Both the position numbers and the translations under genes were made by a program. The notes beneath the pieces were generated by a model, which worked only from the letters and a program-made list of their open reading frames with translations, had not been told where the DNA came from and did not search any database. From Agarophyton chilense (Eukaryota > Rhodophyta > Florideophyceae > Gracilariales > Gracilariaceae), in the NCBI GenBank assembly GCA_030374765.1, contig JARGXX010000002.1, forward strand, positions 62,001-126,000: a stretch of 64,000 nt of DNA. Direction: 5' to 3'. This document shows, one piece after another, positions 10,541-19,535 of the stretch (position 1 is the stretch's first letter; each line of letters starts with the position of its first letter).

Positions 10541-12274
10541 CAGCCCCAACCCATCAAGCGCAACGCCCTACGACCTCGCTCCTTCGAAAACTCTGAATCC
10601 GATCTATGTGCACCAATCCTGAATGCACTCTCTCTACCCAAACATGCTCGAAGGTGACCAGGACACAGAACAGTTTTTTGGATATCACACCGACCGCCCG
10701 CTCACAGGGCTGAGAGAACAGCACGCTCGCTTCACTCACGTCCCAGCGTTTCAGCTCTTCGAATGAGCCGCCAAATAGCCAGAGCAGCGGAGCCAGGCCG
10801 CCTGGCGCAGCTTCATGAGACACGCTCGCCTGTTCGCCTGTTTACCCGCTTGCGAGCGCTGTGCACGCAACTGTAGCCGTTGCTCGGCGGAGGCTGAAGG
10901 AAGGTGCCGCCCGGAAGTGTAGATTGAAGGGTAGATTTCTGATCGCAGCCTGCTACACATGCACCGTTCCGTTTAAGCCCTGGCCTGTCTTTCAAAGCTC
11001 TTCTTCGCCTGAAAGCGGCGTGATTTGATTTCGGTGAACTGCCCCAATTCAGCTGGCCAAGCTCCCAACCGTTTGACCGTACCTGCAAGGGGCTGAAGGG
11101 CGCTCAACTCCATCAGCGGTGCCATCTCGCGTCTTTTAATCGGGCCCAACTCGCAGGTTCATAGTGTTTGACCTGTCTCTCGCCCACTTCACCATGACAG
11201 CATGACAGCATTGATCAGAGCGCCGGCGTAAGTGGCCGGAGGTGTTCTTGCCTCTGTTGTGCTTGTACTGGACAAGTCGATTGTTTTGATGGATGGACGC
11301 TTGGCAATTGCATAGCCCGGTAGCGTTCGCCAAAAGTAGAAACATCCGATAATGAAGCATTGCACAAGGTGGGCGAAACGACGTGAGGAGAGGGATACAG
11401 GGTTTCATCGCACAGCCGCACAGCCGAGATCGCTGGTTACATTGCTAATGTATCCATCATGCGCTCAATGGCACGTGAAAAATACTTGGCCATCACTTTC
11501 GTGAATCGGAGAGTAGGGCCCAACTGAGATCTTCAGCCGTACAACCCACATTTGCTCCGAAACCCTTTGTTCGACATCGGTGGGATAGCCTTCCACAGCT
11601 CGGAACCGTCGCCGGCGAGAGACCTTGTGAGGCAAGGACAAGATCGGGATGCTTGCCAGACCTGAAGCTTTTTGTTGTCTGTATGAACATGAACGCTACT
11701 GTCGCCCTCAATGTCGTTTTGAGAGCCACTCGTTCAGCTGAGCAACACATCGTGAAGATGCACAAAAAAGTACCATCTATTCTAGCTTTGTGCATGCGGG
11801 TTTGAGATTAATTTACTCGCGCTGCGAGAATAGCCAACGATTGGACTCAAGCAAAGCAAGTCACCACCAGAAATTGTCAGACAGTATGTTGTCACGGCGG
11901 GAAGCGATTCGGAAGGAGATGAGTTCTGAATGCACAAACACCACGGTATCAATTCTCATGCCAAGCTTCTCTCCACCTCTAGACCGCCCCCCCTTCTCTT
12001 CGAAGCAACATCGGTAACCCATTTCGAAATCACTCAGCTTGATGAGTGAAAATCAGCGCGATCCAATCCGAATGCTTCGTGCATCGAATCTCGAAGCTTT
12101 GGCGCACGGAGCGTTGAGAACAAAAGCGCTTCAGTGCAGAGTTTTGCACTCGTAACCACATGGAGATACTATCGGATGAATGCGCGATCAGGAGAATTCG
12201 AAGGCTGTTCAAAGCACTCTTCGAATTAGTACGCATCATGCCGTACTCCACAGGGAATGAAGAGCTTAGAAGCG
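10541..12274. other. intergenic arm sequence upstream of pseudokinase
   Basis: About 1.7 kb with only short overlapping open frames on both strands, none recognisable. The right arm keeps it almost base for base (28248-29973). It probably holds the upstream control region of the pseudokinase gene and perhaps the remains of something older. Confidence 0.5.
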
Positions 12275-12282
12275 TATATAAG
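12275..12282 (+). promoter_or_regulatory. TATA box of pseudokinase gene
   Basis: TATATAAG about 250 bases upstream of the first ATG at 12532. It is followed by a long pyrimidine-rich leader (about 12421-12530) that contains runs of C. Conserved at 28240-28247 in the right arm. Confidence 0.55.
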
Positions 12283-12531
12283 AGACTTCCCGGGGAGAGC
12301 ATGGTTTCCTTCTGCTTCTGGTCGCCGTTTGGATTGCGACAGTTGTGTTACTATACATTGAGTCTCTCGTCTTTTGCATCCATCGTGGCCATTGTGAACT
12401 GAGCACCTCAGTCACCCAACCATCGTCTTCTTTCTCCCCTTTCCTCACCCTCCCCCCCTACTCCCCCCCACTGCCCCCTCTCCCTCGCTCCCAGCCATTC
12501 CCCCCTTCGTGGCGCCCCCAATTGTTTCGCT

Positions 12532-14043
12532 TTGTGTCTGCACTGCCGCAGTCTCCCCGTCTTTGTTTGCTTGACAATGGTTGTGCCAGCTATCATCCGG
12601 CATAAGAAAATCTTCGAGCATGAGGGATACGTCAGAATCCGCCAATCCCTCCTATCTCGCCGAGAAACTAGGTACATGCGGCTGCAGGGATCCATGCTTT
12701 CGTTGCATACTTCTGAGGATAAGAAAGCTGAAATGGAAAAGTCTGTTTTTGGTTGTAAAGTCGCATGCACACTTCTCCCCCGAAGCTTCGTGATAAAGTT
12801 CAAGAACGGTCAGAAACTTCGAGTTTCGTGCAGTTCCAAAGGTGAGGCCGGCAAGTGGAAACAAGTTGTGACCCTGGCCTCAACCAAATCATTTCAGAAC
12901 GAGTACAAGGGCCGGGGAGAGGTCGACCTGTCCGGGCGCTGGGCGGTTTTCAACGCAGAAAGCTGTACGGACAAGACGGAAGTGTCCGTGCAGCGATTCC
13001 GCCGTCAACCTCAGGGGCGGAACAAGCTCTGTCACCAACTTGCGACGGGGCGCCATATGTATGCGCTCCAGAATCTGTACAATCCGTGCATTTTAACTCC
13101 GATCGATACCTTCGTGGAGAAGGAGTTCGCGTTTATCATCTACAAACCGATCCACGAAAAGAAGCTGCGAGATATCATCGCAGAAAGCGATGGGATACTC
13201 TCGGAAAGGGTTACGAAATGCATAGTGAGGCAAGTTGTATCGGCCATCAATCACTTGCATCGATCTGGATACGTCCACCGCAATATCTCACTGGACAGCA
13301 TCCTTTGTGACTTTGCGAATCCTACAGATCCGAGAGCTCTTCTGTCGACCTTCAACCATGTTGAATTCGTGGACGCTGAAGATGACCAAACCTTGAGTTC
13401 CGCTGTGGGCAGGTCACACTACCGAGCCCCGGAAATGATTGAAGGGAAGCGGTATAACGCCTCAGTGGATATGTTCGCCCTGGGGGTCTGCATTTACCGA
13501 ATGTTGTGCGGCTCCTTCCCATTCAGAATTCCGAAAACTTGTAGGTCTGATATGATCGATGAGCGGAAGCGTGGGCTCATGTTTGACGGAAACGAATGGA
13601 AAACCGTTTCCGCAGAAGCCCAAGATTTTGTGAAGTCTTTGCTTGACCCGGTCTGGCAGAATCGACCCACAGCCACAGCAGCGATGGAAAGCCGGTGGCT
13701 TTCTATGGATACAGCCCTGTGTCCTATTGGCCAAAATGAATCTGTTGCTTCCGAGACTTCCAGCCATCCAGCGGCAGAAGCTTCCGATGGCGCAGCGGAT
13801 GAAGGGATACCCAGTGACTCCTCATTATCCCATCAGAAAAACTGCATTGACGCCCTTCTGGAATCGTACCAACCACAGTTATCACCGTTTATGCAGCGCT
13901 TTCTGCGGCCGCTTACGAGCGAAACCTCGGTGGAATCTCCAGTGGACGCCTACAAAAGCATCTTTCAAAGCTATGGCAGAGCTCCAAATAGCGATTTGCC
14001 ACACTCGAAATCGCGACATGGCACTTTAGATCCGGTAATGTGA
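12532..14043 (+). CDS. PH-domain pseudokinase, left copy
   Basis: A 503-residue intronless open frame; a second in-frame ATG at 12577 (residue 16) has a better context and may be the real start. Residues about 29-117 form a pleckstrin-homology-like domain, with EGYVRIR at its start and KWKQVV at its end carrying the conserved Trp. Residues about 135-391 are a Ser/Thr-kinase fold closest in feel to the CAMK group: GYVHRNISLDSILCD, SHYRAPEM, VDMFALGVCIYRMLCGSFPF and NRPTATAAM. The catalytic elements are lost. The VAIK Lys is Gln (VSVQ, residues 151-154), HRD is HRN (N251), DFG is absent (HVEFVDAED), and no Gly-rich loop is visible. The 110-residue tail is Ser/acidic and disordered. I infer a membrane-recruited regulatory pseudokinase. 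The right copy differs at three residues, all in the last 30. There is no frameshift or nonsense codon. Confidence 0.85.
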   Translation: MCLHCRSLPVFVCLTMVVPAIIRHKKIFEHEGYVRIRQSLLSRRETRYMRLQGSMLSLHTSEDKKAEMEKSVFGCKVACTLLPRSFVIKFKNGQKLRVSCSSKGEAGKWKQVVTLASTKSFQNEYKGRGEVDLSGRWAVFNAESCTDKTEVSVQRFRRQPQGRNKLCHQLATGRHMYALQNLYNPCILTPIDTFVEKEFAFIIYKPIHEKKLRDIIAESDGILSERVTKCIVRQVVSAINHLHRSGYVHRNISLDSILCDFANPTDPRALLSTFNHVEFVDAEDDQTLSSAVGRSHYRAPEMIEGKRYNASVDMFALGVCIYRMLCGSFPFRIPKTCRSDMIDERKRGLMFDGNEWKTVSAEAQDFVKSLLDPVWQNRPTATAAMESRWLSMDTALCPIGQNESVASETSSHPAAEASDGAADEGIPSDSSLSHQKNCIDALLESYQPQLSPFMQRFLRPLTSETSVESPVDAYKSIFQSYGRAPNSDLPHSKSRHGTLDPVM

Positions 14044-14125
14044 CAAAGGCAATGACCACTCTCTTTTGTAAAAATACCTCTTGAATGTACCGAACTCTTC
14101 TAGCTGTTGATCATTATCATGACAC

Positions 14126-14337
14126 TGTAATATAGTATTACGTGGCACCCGCTCGCCTTGATTCATAGCACCCGTTGTTACAAATGCATATGTTTGAATT
14201 CGAAACCATTCAAACATGGAGGTAACAAACCTTGTTATATAAGCTACGATAGAGTTAGCGTAACCGAAGAAGGACAGGGTCACGGCAACACGAACGTAAA
14301 CGAAAACAAAAGCATTGATTGTGTTCCCACTCTTACA
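14126..14337 (+). repeat. 5' LTR of chromovirus
   Basis: 212 bp from TGTAATATAG to CTCTTACA. It contains TTATATAAGC, a likely TATA element, near its middle. One base (A in CATAGCACCC) differs from the 3' LTR (T). Confidence 0.95.
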
Positions 14338-15337
14338 TTTGGTAGCAATCCGCAAAAGCGCTGACGACGGCAACGAAGTTGAAACGGTAGATGTTTCTGA
14401 TTTTACGCAACAGTTTGCTTTATTGCAGACGACGGTACAGCAGCAAGCTAACTTGATTCAAGCACTACAAGCAAGCCTTAACGAGAGCCAAAGTAGTGCT
14501 GGGAGTCAAGTGAACGTTGGGGCAAACGCTTTTAAAGCTCCTCCAGTCCCAATATTCAAAGGATCTGTCGCAGATAGAAACTCGGAGCGCTTGAGAAGCT
14601 TTTTCTACTCAATAGAAAAGTATGGAACATTATGCAATTATTCAGAGGCAAAGATGGTTGCCTTAGTCGAATGTCATTTGCAGGACCGTGCAGCATCCGG
14701 GATGCTCCGGTTGAAACGTGATAATAATAAGCCTGGCACCCTTGAAGAACTTAAACGTGAAATGATTCGCGAATTTGTTCCGACTAATGAAAAAGCCGCC
14801 GCAAGAGTTCAGTTGATGGAGATAAAGATGAAGGACTCGAATGATTTGAATGAGCACGTAGCCGCTTTTGAAGACCTTGTGACGCTATGTGGTACGACAA
14901 CGAACGAAGCATATATTTATTTCTTCAACAGTGTACCCAAGGTTTACAAAGGAAAGTTTGCCGAGCGCTTTCCAGACTCGCAACCTCTTGACCGCACAGG
15001 TCAGCAGAGTATCCACGTTGCCTACGACTACGCTCGAACACTAGAGCTCTCCATGAAATTGAGTGGGGAGTTTCAAAAGCAGCCCTACGTAGAAAAGAAA
15101 GGGTATGACAAGAAAAAGAACAAGAGAGGAAACACAATCTCCGAATCCAAGGATACGAAGCACAACCAAAAGGATGATGGCAACGTTAGCTGGGGTCCAG
15201 CTAAAAAAGGGGAAAACAACCTTTATAGAAAACACGATCGATGTTTCAAATGTGGACGCAAGGGTTGGAGCGACCCTAATCATCCTTGTCGTGAAAACGG
15301 AAAAACCCAACAAGTCCAAAGTTCAAAAAACGAGTAA
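14315..15337 (+). CDS. gag: gag of chromovirus
   Basis: About 340 codons encoding the capsid/nucleocapsid polyprotein that packages element RNA. An N-terminal Gln-rich helical segment (FTQQFALLQTTVQQQ) is followed by a retrotransposon gag capsid region with the FYSIEKYG..LVECHLQD and LNEHVAAFEDLVTLCG blocks. A basic linker follows, then a zinc-knuckle-like CFKCGRKG..NHPC near the C-terminus; its spacing (CX2CX9HXC) departs from the usual CX2CX4HX4C. No ATG is found at the start: the open frame runs back into the 5' LTR end, and the first in-frame ATG (14654) falls inside the capsid domain. Translation may therefore start at a non-AUG codon, or the ATG has been lost. The ORF ends in TAA; pol follows in another frame. 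Confidence 0.8.
   Translation: MIVFPLLHLVAIRKSADDGNEVETVDVSDFTQQFALLQTTVQQQANLIQALQASLNESQSSAGSQVNVGANAFKAPPVPIFKGSVADRNSERLRSFFYSIEKYGTLCNYSEAKMVALVECHLQDRAASGMLRLKRDNNKPGTLEELKREMIREFVPTNEKAAARVQLMEIKMKDSNDLNEHVAAFEDLVTLCGTTTNEAYIYFFNSVPKVYKGKFAERFPDSQPLDRTGQQSIHVAYDYARTLELSMKLSGEFQKQPYVEKKGYDKKKNKRGNTISESKDTKHNQKDDGNVSWGPAKKGENNLYRKHDRCFKCGRKGWSDPNHPCRENGKTQQVQSSKNE
14340..14351 (+). other. primer-binding site of chromovirus
   Basis: TGGTAGCAATCC begins two bases after the 5' LTR. The TGGTAGC start is complementary to a tRNA 3' end of GCUACCA, as found in some initiator Met tRNAs. The tRNA identity is inference. Confidence 0.55.
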
Positions 15338-15393
15338 CGCCGCAATGAAGTGCGGCACAAAAAGGCAAAGCCGAAAGGCATCGCCTATCTGCC

Positions 15394-18300
15394 ATGAAGA
15401 TGGCAGAGGAAGAGAACTGGATGTACGACGCAACTCGGAATGGACATCCTGCTCGAGTAGTGGTTGATTCTTTCGCCTCTCACAATTTTATGGCGTTGAG
15501 AGCCGCGGAAAAGTTTGGCCTTGTGGTCTCCGAGACTCATGGCATCGACTTTGAACTTGGAGACAAGTCGATTAAACCCGTCGTGGGTAAATCTACTGTT
15601 GTATTAAACCTAAACGGATATTTGGCTACTGAAGACGTCTTTCTCATCGACATGGACAGAGACGAAGGTCTACCTGTTATCATATTAGGACGATCGTGGC
15701 TAAAGAGTAAGAATCCACATATCAATTGGGATAAAAACGTATTGATGTTGACAAGACCAGACGGATCGACGGTGAAGGTCTCACCAAGAACTAATGTCAA
15801 CTATGACAGCACGAACACCTTAAAACGAATTTCTTTCAAGAAAATGGCTCGGGTTTTGAAGAAAGGGAACTGTGAGCTATATATGGCACGAATGACGCAG
15901 CATATTCCAGGCCACTTAGAAAACGTGGAACCCCACAAAGACTTCAAACACCTACTTGCTGAATACGAAGATATTTTTCGAGAAGACTTACCAGAAGAAC
16001 TGCCACCAACACGAGGCATGGATTTCGAGATCAACCTGAAACCTGGAGAACCTCCACCTGTCAGACCCGTCATCCGCTTATCGCCGAAAGAACTGAAAGA
16101 ACTGAAGCAACAACTACAAAAGTACCTCGAAAAAGGGTTGTTGCGCCCCTCTTCCTCGCCGTTTGGTGCCCCAGTTTTCTTTGTTAAGAAAAAGAACGGC
16201 GATTTACGTATGGTATGCGACTACAGGGCCTTAAACAAGATCACGATTCCTGATTCTAGCCCGATACCATTAATCGATGAGACGATGGACCAAGTAGCTG
16301 GTGCAAAAATCTTCTCAGAACTTGACCTTATATGGGGTTACCACCAGATGAGGTTAAAAGAAGAGGATTGCCACAAAACGGCAATACGCACACGATTTGG
16401 TTCTTTTGAGTGGCGATTGTTATGTTTTGGACTGACGAACGCTCCGGCGGCGTTTTCCCGCCTTCTCTCCAACTTGTTTCACGACCTTTTGGGCGAATGC
16501 ATGGTGCTGTATCTGGACGACATACTTATATACAGTAAGTCAGTCCAAGAGCACGAACAGCATCTGCTACAAGTGTTCAGTATATTGCGAAAGCACTAGT
16601 TGTATCTACGACCCAGCAAGTGCACGTTTGGACTTGAAGAAGTGGACTACTTAGGTTACAAAGTCAACTCGCAAGGAATCCGAACACAGAAACGATTGGT
16701 GAAGGCAGTCGAGGATTGGCCCACACCTCAGAACGTTAAGGAAGTGCAAAGATTCTTAGGACTTGCCAACTTCTACCGACGCTTTATGAAGAACTATGCA
16801 AGAGTTGTATCGCCACTTACTGACATAGTTCGAAAGAAAGTGTTCACGTGGACTGAAAGAGAAGAAGATGCGTTCGACGAAGTGAAACAGAAGCTTACGA
16901 ATGCACCGCTTCTAAAACATCCGTCTTCGGCAGAAGACTTCATCCTAACGACAGACGCGTCAAAGTTTGCCGTAGGAGCAACGCTTGAACAGAACGGGCA
17001 CCCAGTCGCTTACCTATCTCACCGACTGACCGAGGTGGAAACGAGATGGGATACGGGGGACCAAGAACTGCTGGCGGTGATGATTGCATTGAGGACATGG
17101 GCTGTATATCTACGTGACAGACCGTTCATTCTGAGAACAGACCACGAACCAATCAGATATCTGCAGTCAAAGACGAAGCTAAGCGGAAGGCAGATGCGAT
17201 GGTTAGACGAGCTGCAAAGCTATAGTTTTACCGTGGAACATCTACCGGGCACGCAGAACGGCGCCGCAGATGCTTTAAGTAGGAACATCAGTCACTCAAT
17301 AATTCTCAACTCATTACGGCTGAAGAACCACACTCTTCTGCATAGAATCAAAGAAGCCTACGCTAAGGAACAATGGTCAAGAGACCTATTCGCATGGTTC
17401 GCAAACAAGGACGGTGATCATTCAAAAAAGGTTCGTATGTATTCAAGTAACTACGAAATCGAGAACAAGAATCTTTACTGGACGGGAGCCGGAACAAAAA
17501 GGCTTTACGTTCCACGAGTACAGGATCTAAGAAACGATGTTCTCACGGAAGTTCACGATAGCTCCCACTTTGGGGTGGAGAAAACTTTTTATCAGTGTGC
17601 CAAGTCATTCTATTGGAAAGGAATGTACAACGATGTTACCAAATATGTAGCATCATGCCTTAACTGCCAACAAAACAAGGAGGAACGAAAGAACAACAAG
17701 GGCCTGCTGCAGCCGCACAGCATTCCAATGAATTGCTGGGAGGTTTTAACAATGGATTTTCTTACAGAATTTCCGACGACTAATAACGGAAATGACTCAG
17801 TGTTTGTCATTGTTGAGAAATTATCGAAACGCGCCCTGTTCATCCCCACGAACAAACAAATTACAGCCAGTGATGTTGTGCAGTTACTGTTTGATCATGT
17901 CTTCTCAAAAGACGGAATTCCAGAACGTATCATACTGGATAGAGACCCGTTGTTCACTTCAGAGTATTTTGAAGGTATTACCCAAACGCTTAATATCAAA
18001 AAGAACATGGCAACAAAAGGACACCCCCAGACCGACGGACAAAGCGAAAACACTATACGAACGCTTAGCCAGATGCTTCGAAACATCATTCAGAGAAAGC
18101 CTGAAGATTGGGATTTATTTATCAGCGAACTCGAGTTTGAATACAATCCAACCAAACACAAGAGCACAAAACTGGCTCCGTTTGAAATCGATTTGGGATA
18201 CGTTCCATTTTCGCAATTGGAACGACAAATTTCTTCATCTTCAAAATGTCAAGCAGCAGTGGAAACTTTACAGTCTAGGGAAATTCTTAGGCTAATGGCA

Positions 18301-18831
18301 CGAGACAATCTCGCCATTGCACAAGCACAGCAAGTATTCTATGCTAATCAGAAGAGAAGACACGAAACTTTTGAAGTCGGAGACCTCGTTATGTTAAATA
18401 TCGAAGGCACCGGACTATCATCTAGGACGGATCTTCCCAAGAAGTGGAGACCGAAGTTCGTCGGTCCCCTATCAGTCAAACAAATTATGGGACCAGTTAC
18501 CTACGAAGTTGAACTTCCCCCAACAATGAAGCGTGCTCATAACGTTTTCCATGTTTCCAAGTTGAAAAAGTATTTCAGGCCAGAAAACGACAAAGCCACA
18601 CTCTCTGTAGTGATTGACGCTCAAGGTAATGTAGAACAGGAAGTGAAGAAGATTCTTGGCAAGAAGAAATCAAGACGCAAGGTTTACTACCTGGTCCAAT
18701 TTGAGAACGATACGCCACAAGACGCAATTTGGATGCCGAAAAGCGAGTTACGGAACTGCAAGGACAGTATTCGGGAGTATGAAGAATCAACGAGGACGCT
18801 TGATTCTAAAAAGGTGGTGAATGTAATATAG
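15394..18831 (+). pseudogene. pol: pol of chromovirus, broken by one in-frame TAG
   Basis: Encodes protease, reverse transcriptase, RNase H, integrase and a chromodomain. The protease site near 15466 reads DSFASHN, where DSGA is expected. The RT palm has YLDD at 16510-16521. A TAG at 16597-16599 interrupts RT in the thumb-side RKH/LYLRPSKC segment, and the same frame continues intact to 18831. RNase H has LTTDASKFAVGA and RTDHEPIRYL. Integrase has the HHCC finger (VHDSSH...SCLNCQQ) and the DDE core: Asp in MDF near 17755, Asp in LDRDPLFTS near 17938, Glu in QTDGQSE near 18049. The C-terminal segment (YYLVQFEN..AIWMPKSEL, about 18640-18790) is the chromodomain. Pol lies in a different frame from gag with a TGA between them (15346), so it needs its own start or re-initiation at the ATG of 15394. 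Apart from the TAG it looks functional. Confidence 0.9.
18808..18821 (+). other. polypurine tract of chromovirus
   Basis: AAAAAGGTGGTGAA sits directly against the 3' LTR start and inside the end of pol. It is the expected place for plus-strand priming; two T residues make it imperfect. Confidence 0.55.
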
Positions 18832-19033
18832 TATTACGTGGCACCCGCTCGCCTTGATTCATAGCTCCCGTTGTTACAAATGCATATGTTTGAATTCGAA
18901 ACCATTCAAACATGGAGGTAACAAACCTTGTTATATAAGCTACGATAGAGTTAGCGTAACCGAAGAAGGACAGGGTCACGGCAACACGAACGTAAACGAA
19001 AACAAAAGCATTGATTGTGTTCCCACTCTTACA
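18822..19033 (+). repeat. 3' LTR of chromovirus
   Basis: 212 bp, 211 matching the 5' LTR. The pol stop codon TAG lies seven to ten bases inside it. Confidence 0.95.
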
Positions 19034-19535
19034 GACACTATATGTTGATATTCTTTGTGCGTTGAATGTAACACTTCGCATGTTCATTCATCGCCCCCCT
19101 CCATGATTGTTTTACAATCCAAATAATCATGTGAATGATGGCGGTTTAAAAGAATGATCTCTAGCGCCTCGGAGACGTTCGAATCACTTTTTATACATAG
19201 TTTTTATTCTCGAGTTAAGAAACCCGAAAAGTGAGGTAAGAAACAATGAGCGTGATCTGCGGGCGGGGGTTTTCAGTCATTCCAATTCGCTAATTTCGAG
19301 TCGCATCACGGTGTTGGTCGTCTTCTGCATGACAAATAGAAGGTATGAATGGCGATTCGTCTCAGGTAATCTGTATCGACTTTCATCTTTTTGCGGTCGA
19401 CTGCATGAGCGATCAACCTTCGGCCACATGCGATCCGCCTTCACGTAATGTGCCTGACTTCCCTTAATTTCTGGAAGCGAAACGGATCAGCGGTCGGGAC
19501 CCCTAAAGAGGCCAACAGCTTTCAGAATTAAGAAG

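Larger units (their letters stand above)
14126..19033 (+). mobile_element. full-length Ty3/gypsy chromovirus LTR retrotransposon
   Basis: Complete element of 4,908 bp with 212-bp LTRs, a gag ORF and a pol ORF ordered protease, reverse transcriptase, RNase H, integrase, chromodomain. That order defines Ty3/gypsy (Metaviridae), and the C-terminal chromodomain defines the chromovirus branch. The 5-bp target duplication GACAC is at 14121-14125 and 19034-19038. The two LTRs differ at one base of 212, so the insertion is recent. The right arm has the unoccupied site near 26,400. The only evident lesions are one TAG in reverse transcriptase and an unusual protease active site. It inserted about 80 bases downstream of the pseudokinase stop codon. 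Confidence 0.95.
1618..19424. repeat. left arm of giant inverted duplication
   Basis: Reverse-complement partner of 26016-36061. Matching landmarks are the pseudokinase gene, 5S rRNA gene, gag-like relic and PIF transposase, all in mirror order. The sum of paired coordinates is constant over long stretches (40522 across the pseudokinase, 40514 across the 5S gene, about 39606 across 6-8.3 kb, 38927 near 4.5 kb, about 37679 near 2 kb). The steps are explained by insertions: the chromovirus at 14126-19038, solo LTRs at 8548-9463 and 4925-5590, and an unmatched segment at about 2490-4228. Identity is near perfect from about 9.83 kb inward and visibly lower outward. The inner tip ends at 19424 and the outer tip near 1618. 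Confidence 0.95.

Noticed and set aside
16597..16599. TAG as a reassigned glutamine codon
   Set aside because: Single TAGs in several frames fit Gln, but the intact 503-codon pseudokinase and the gag ORF use many Gln codons and no internal TAG, and the Hook-like frame also has a TGA. Mutation is simpler.
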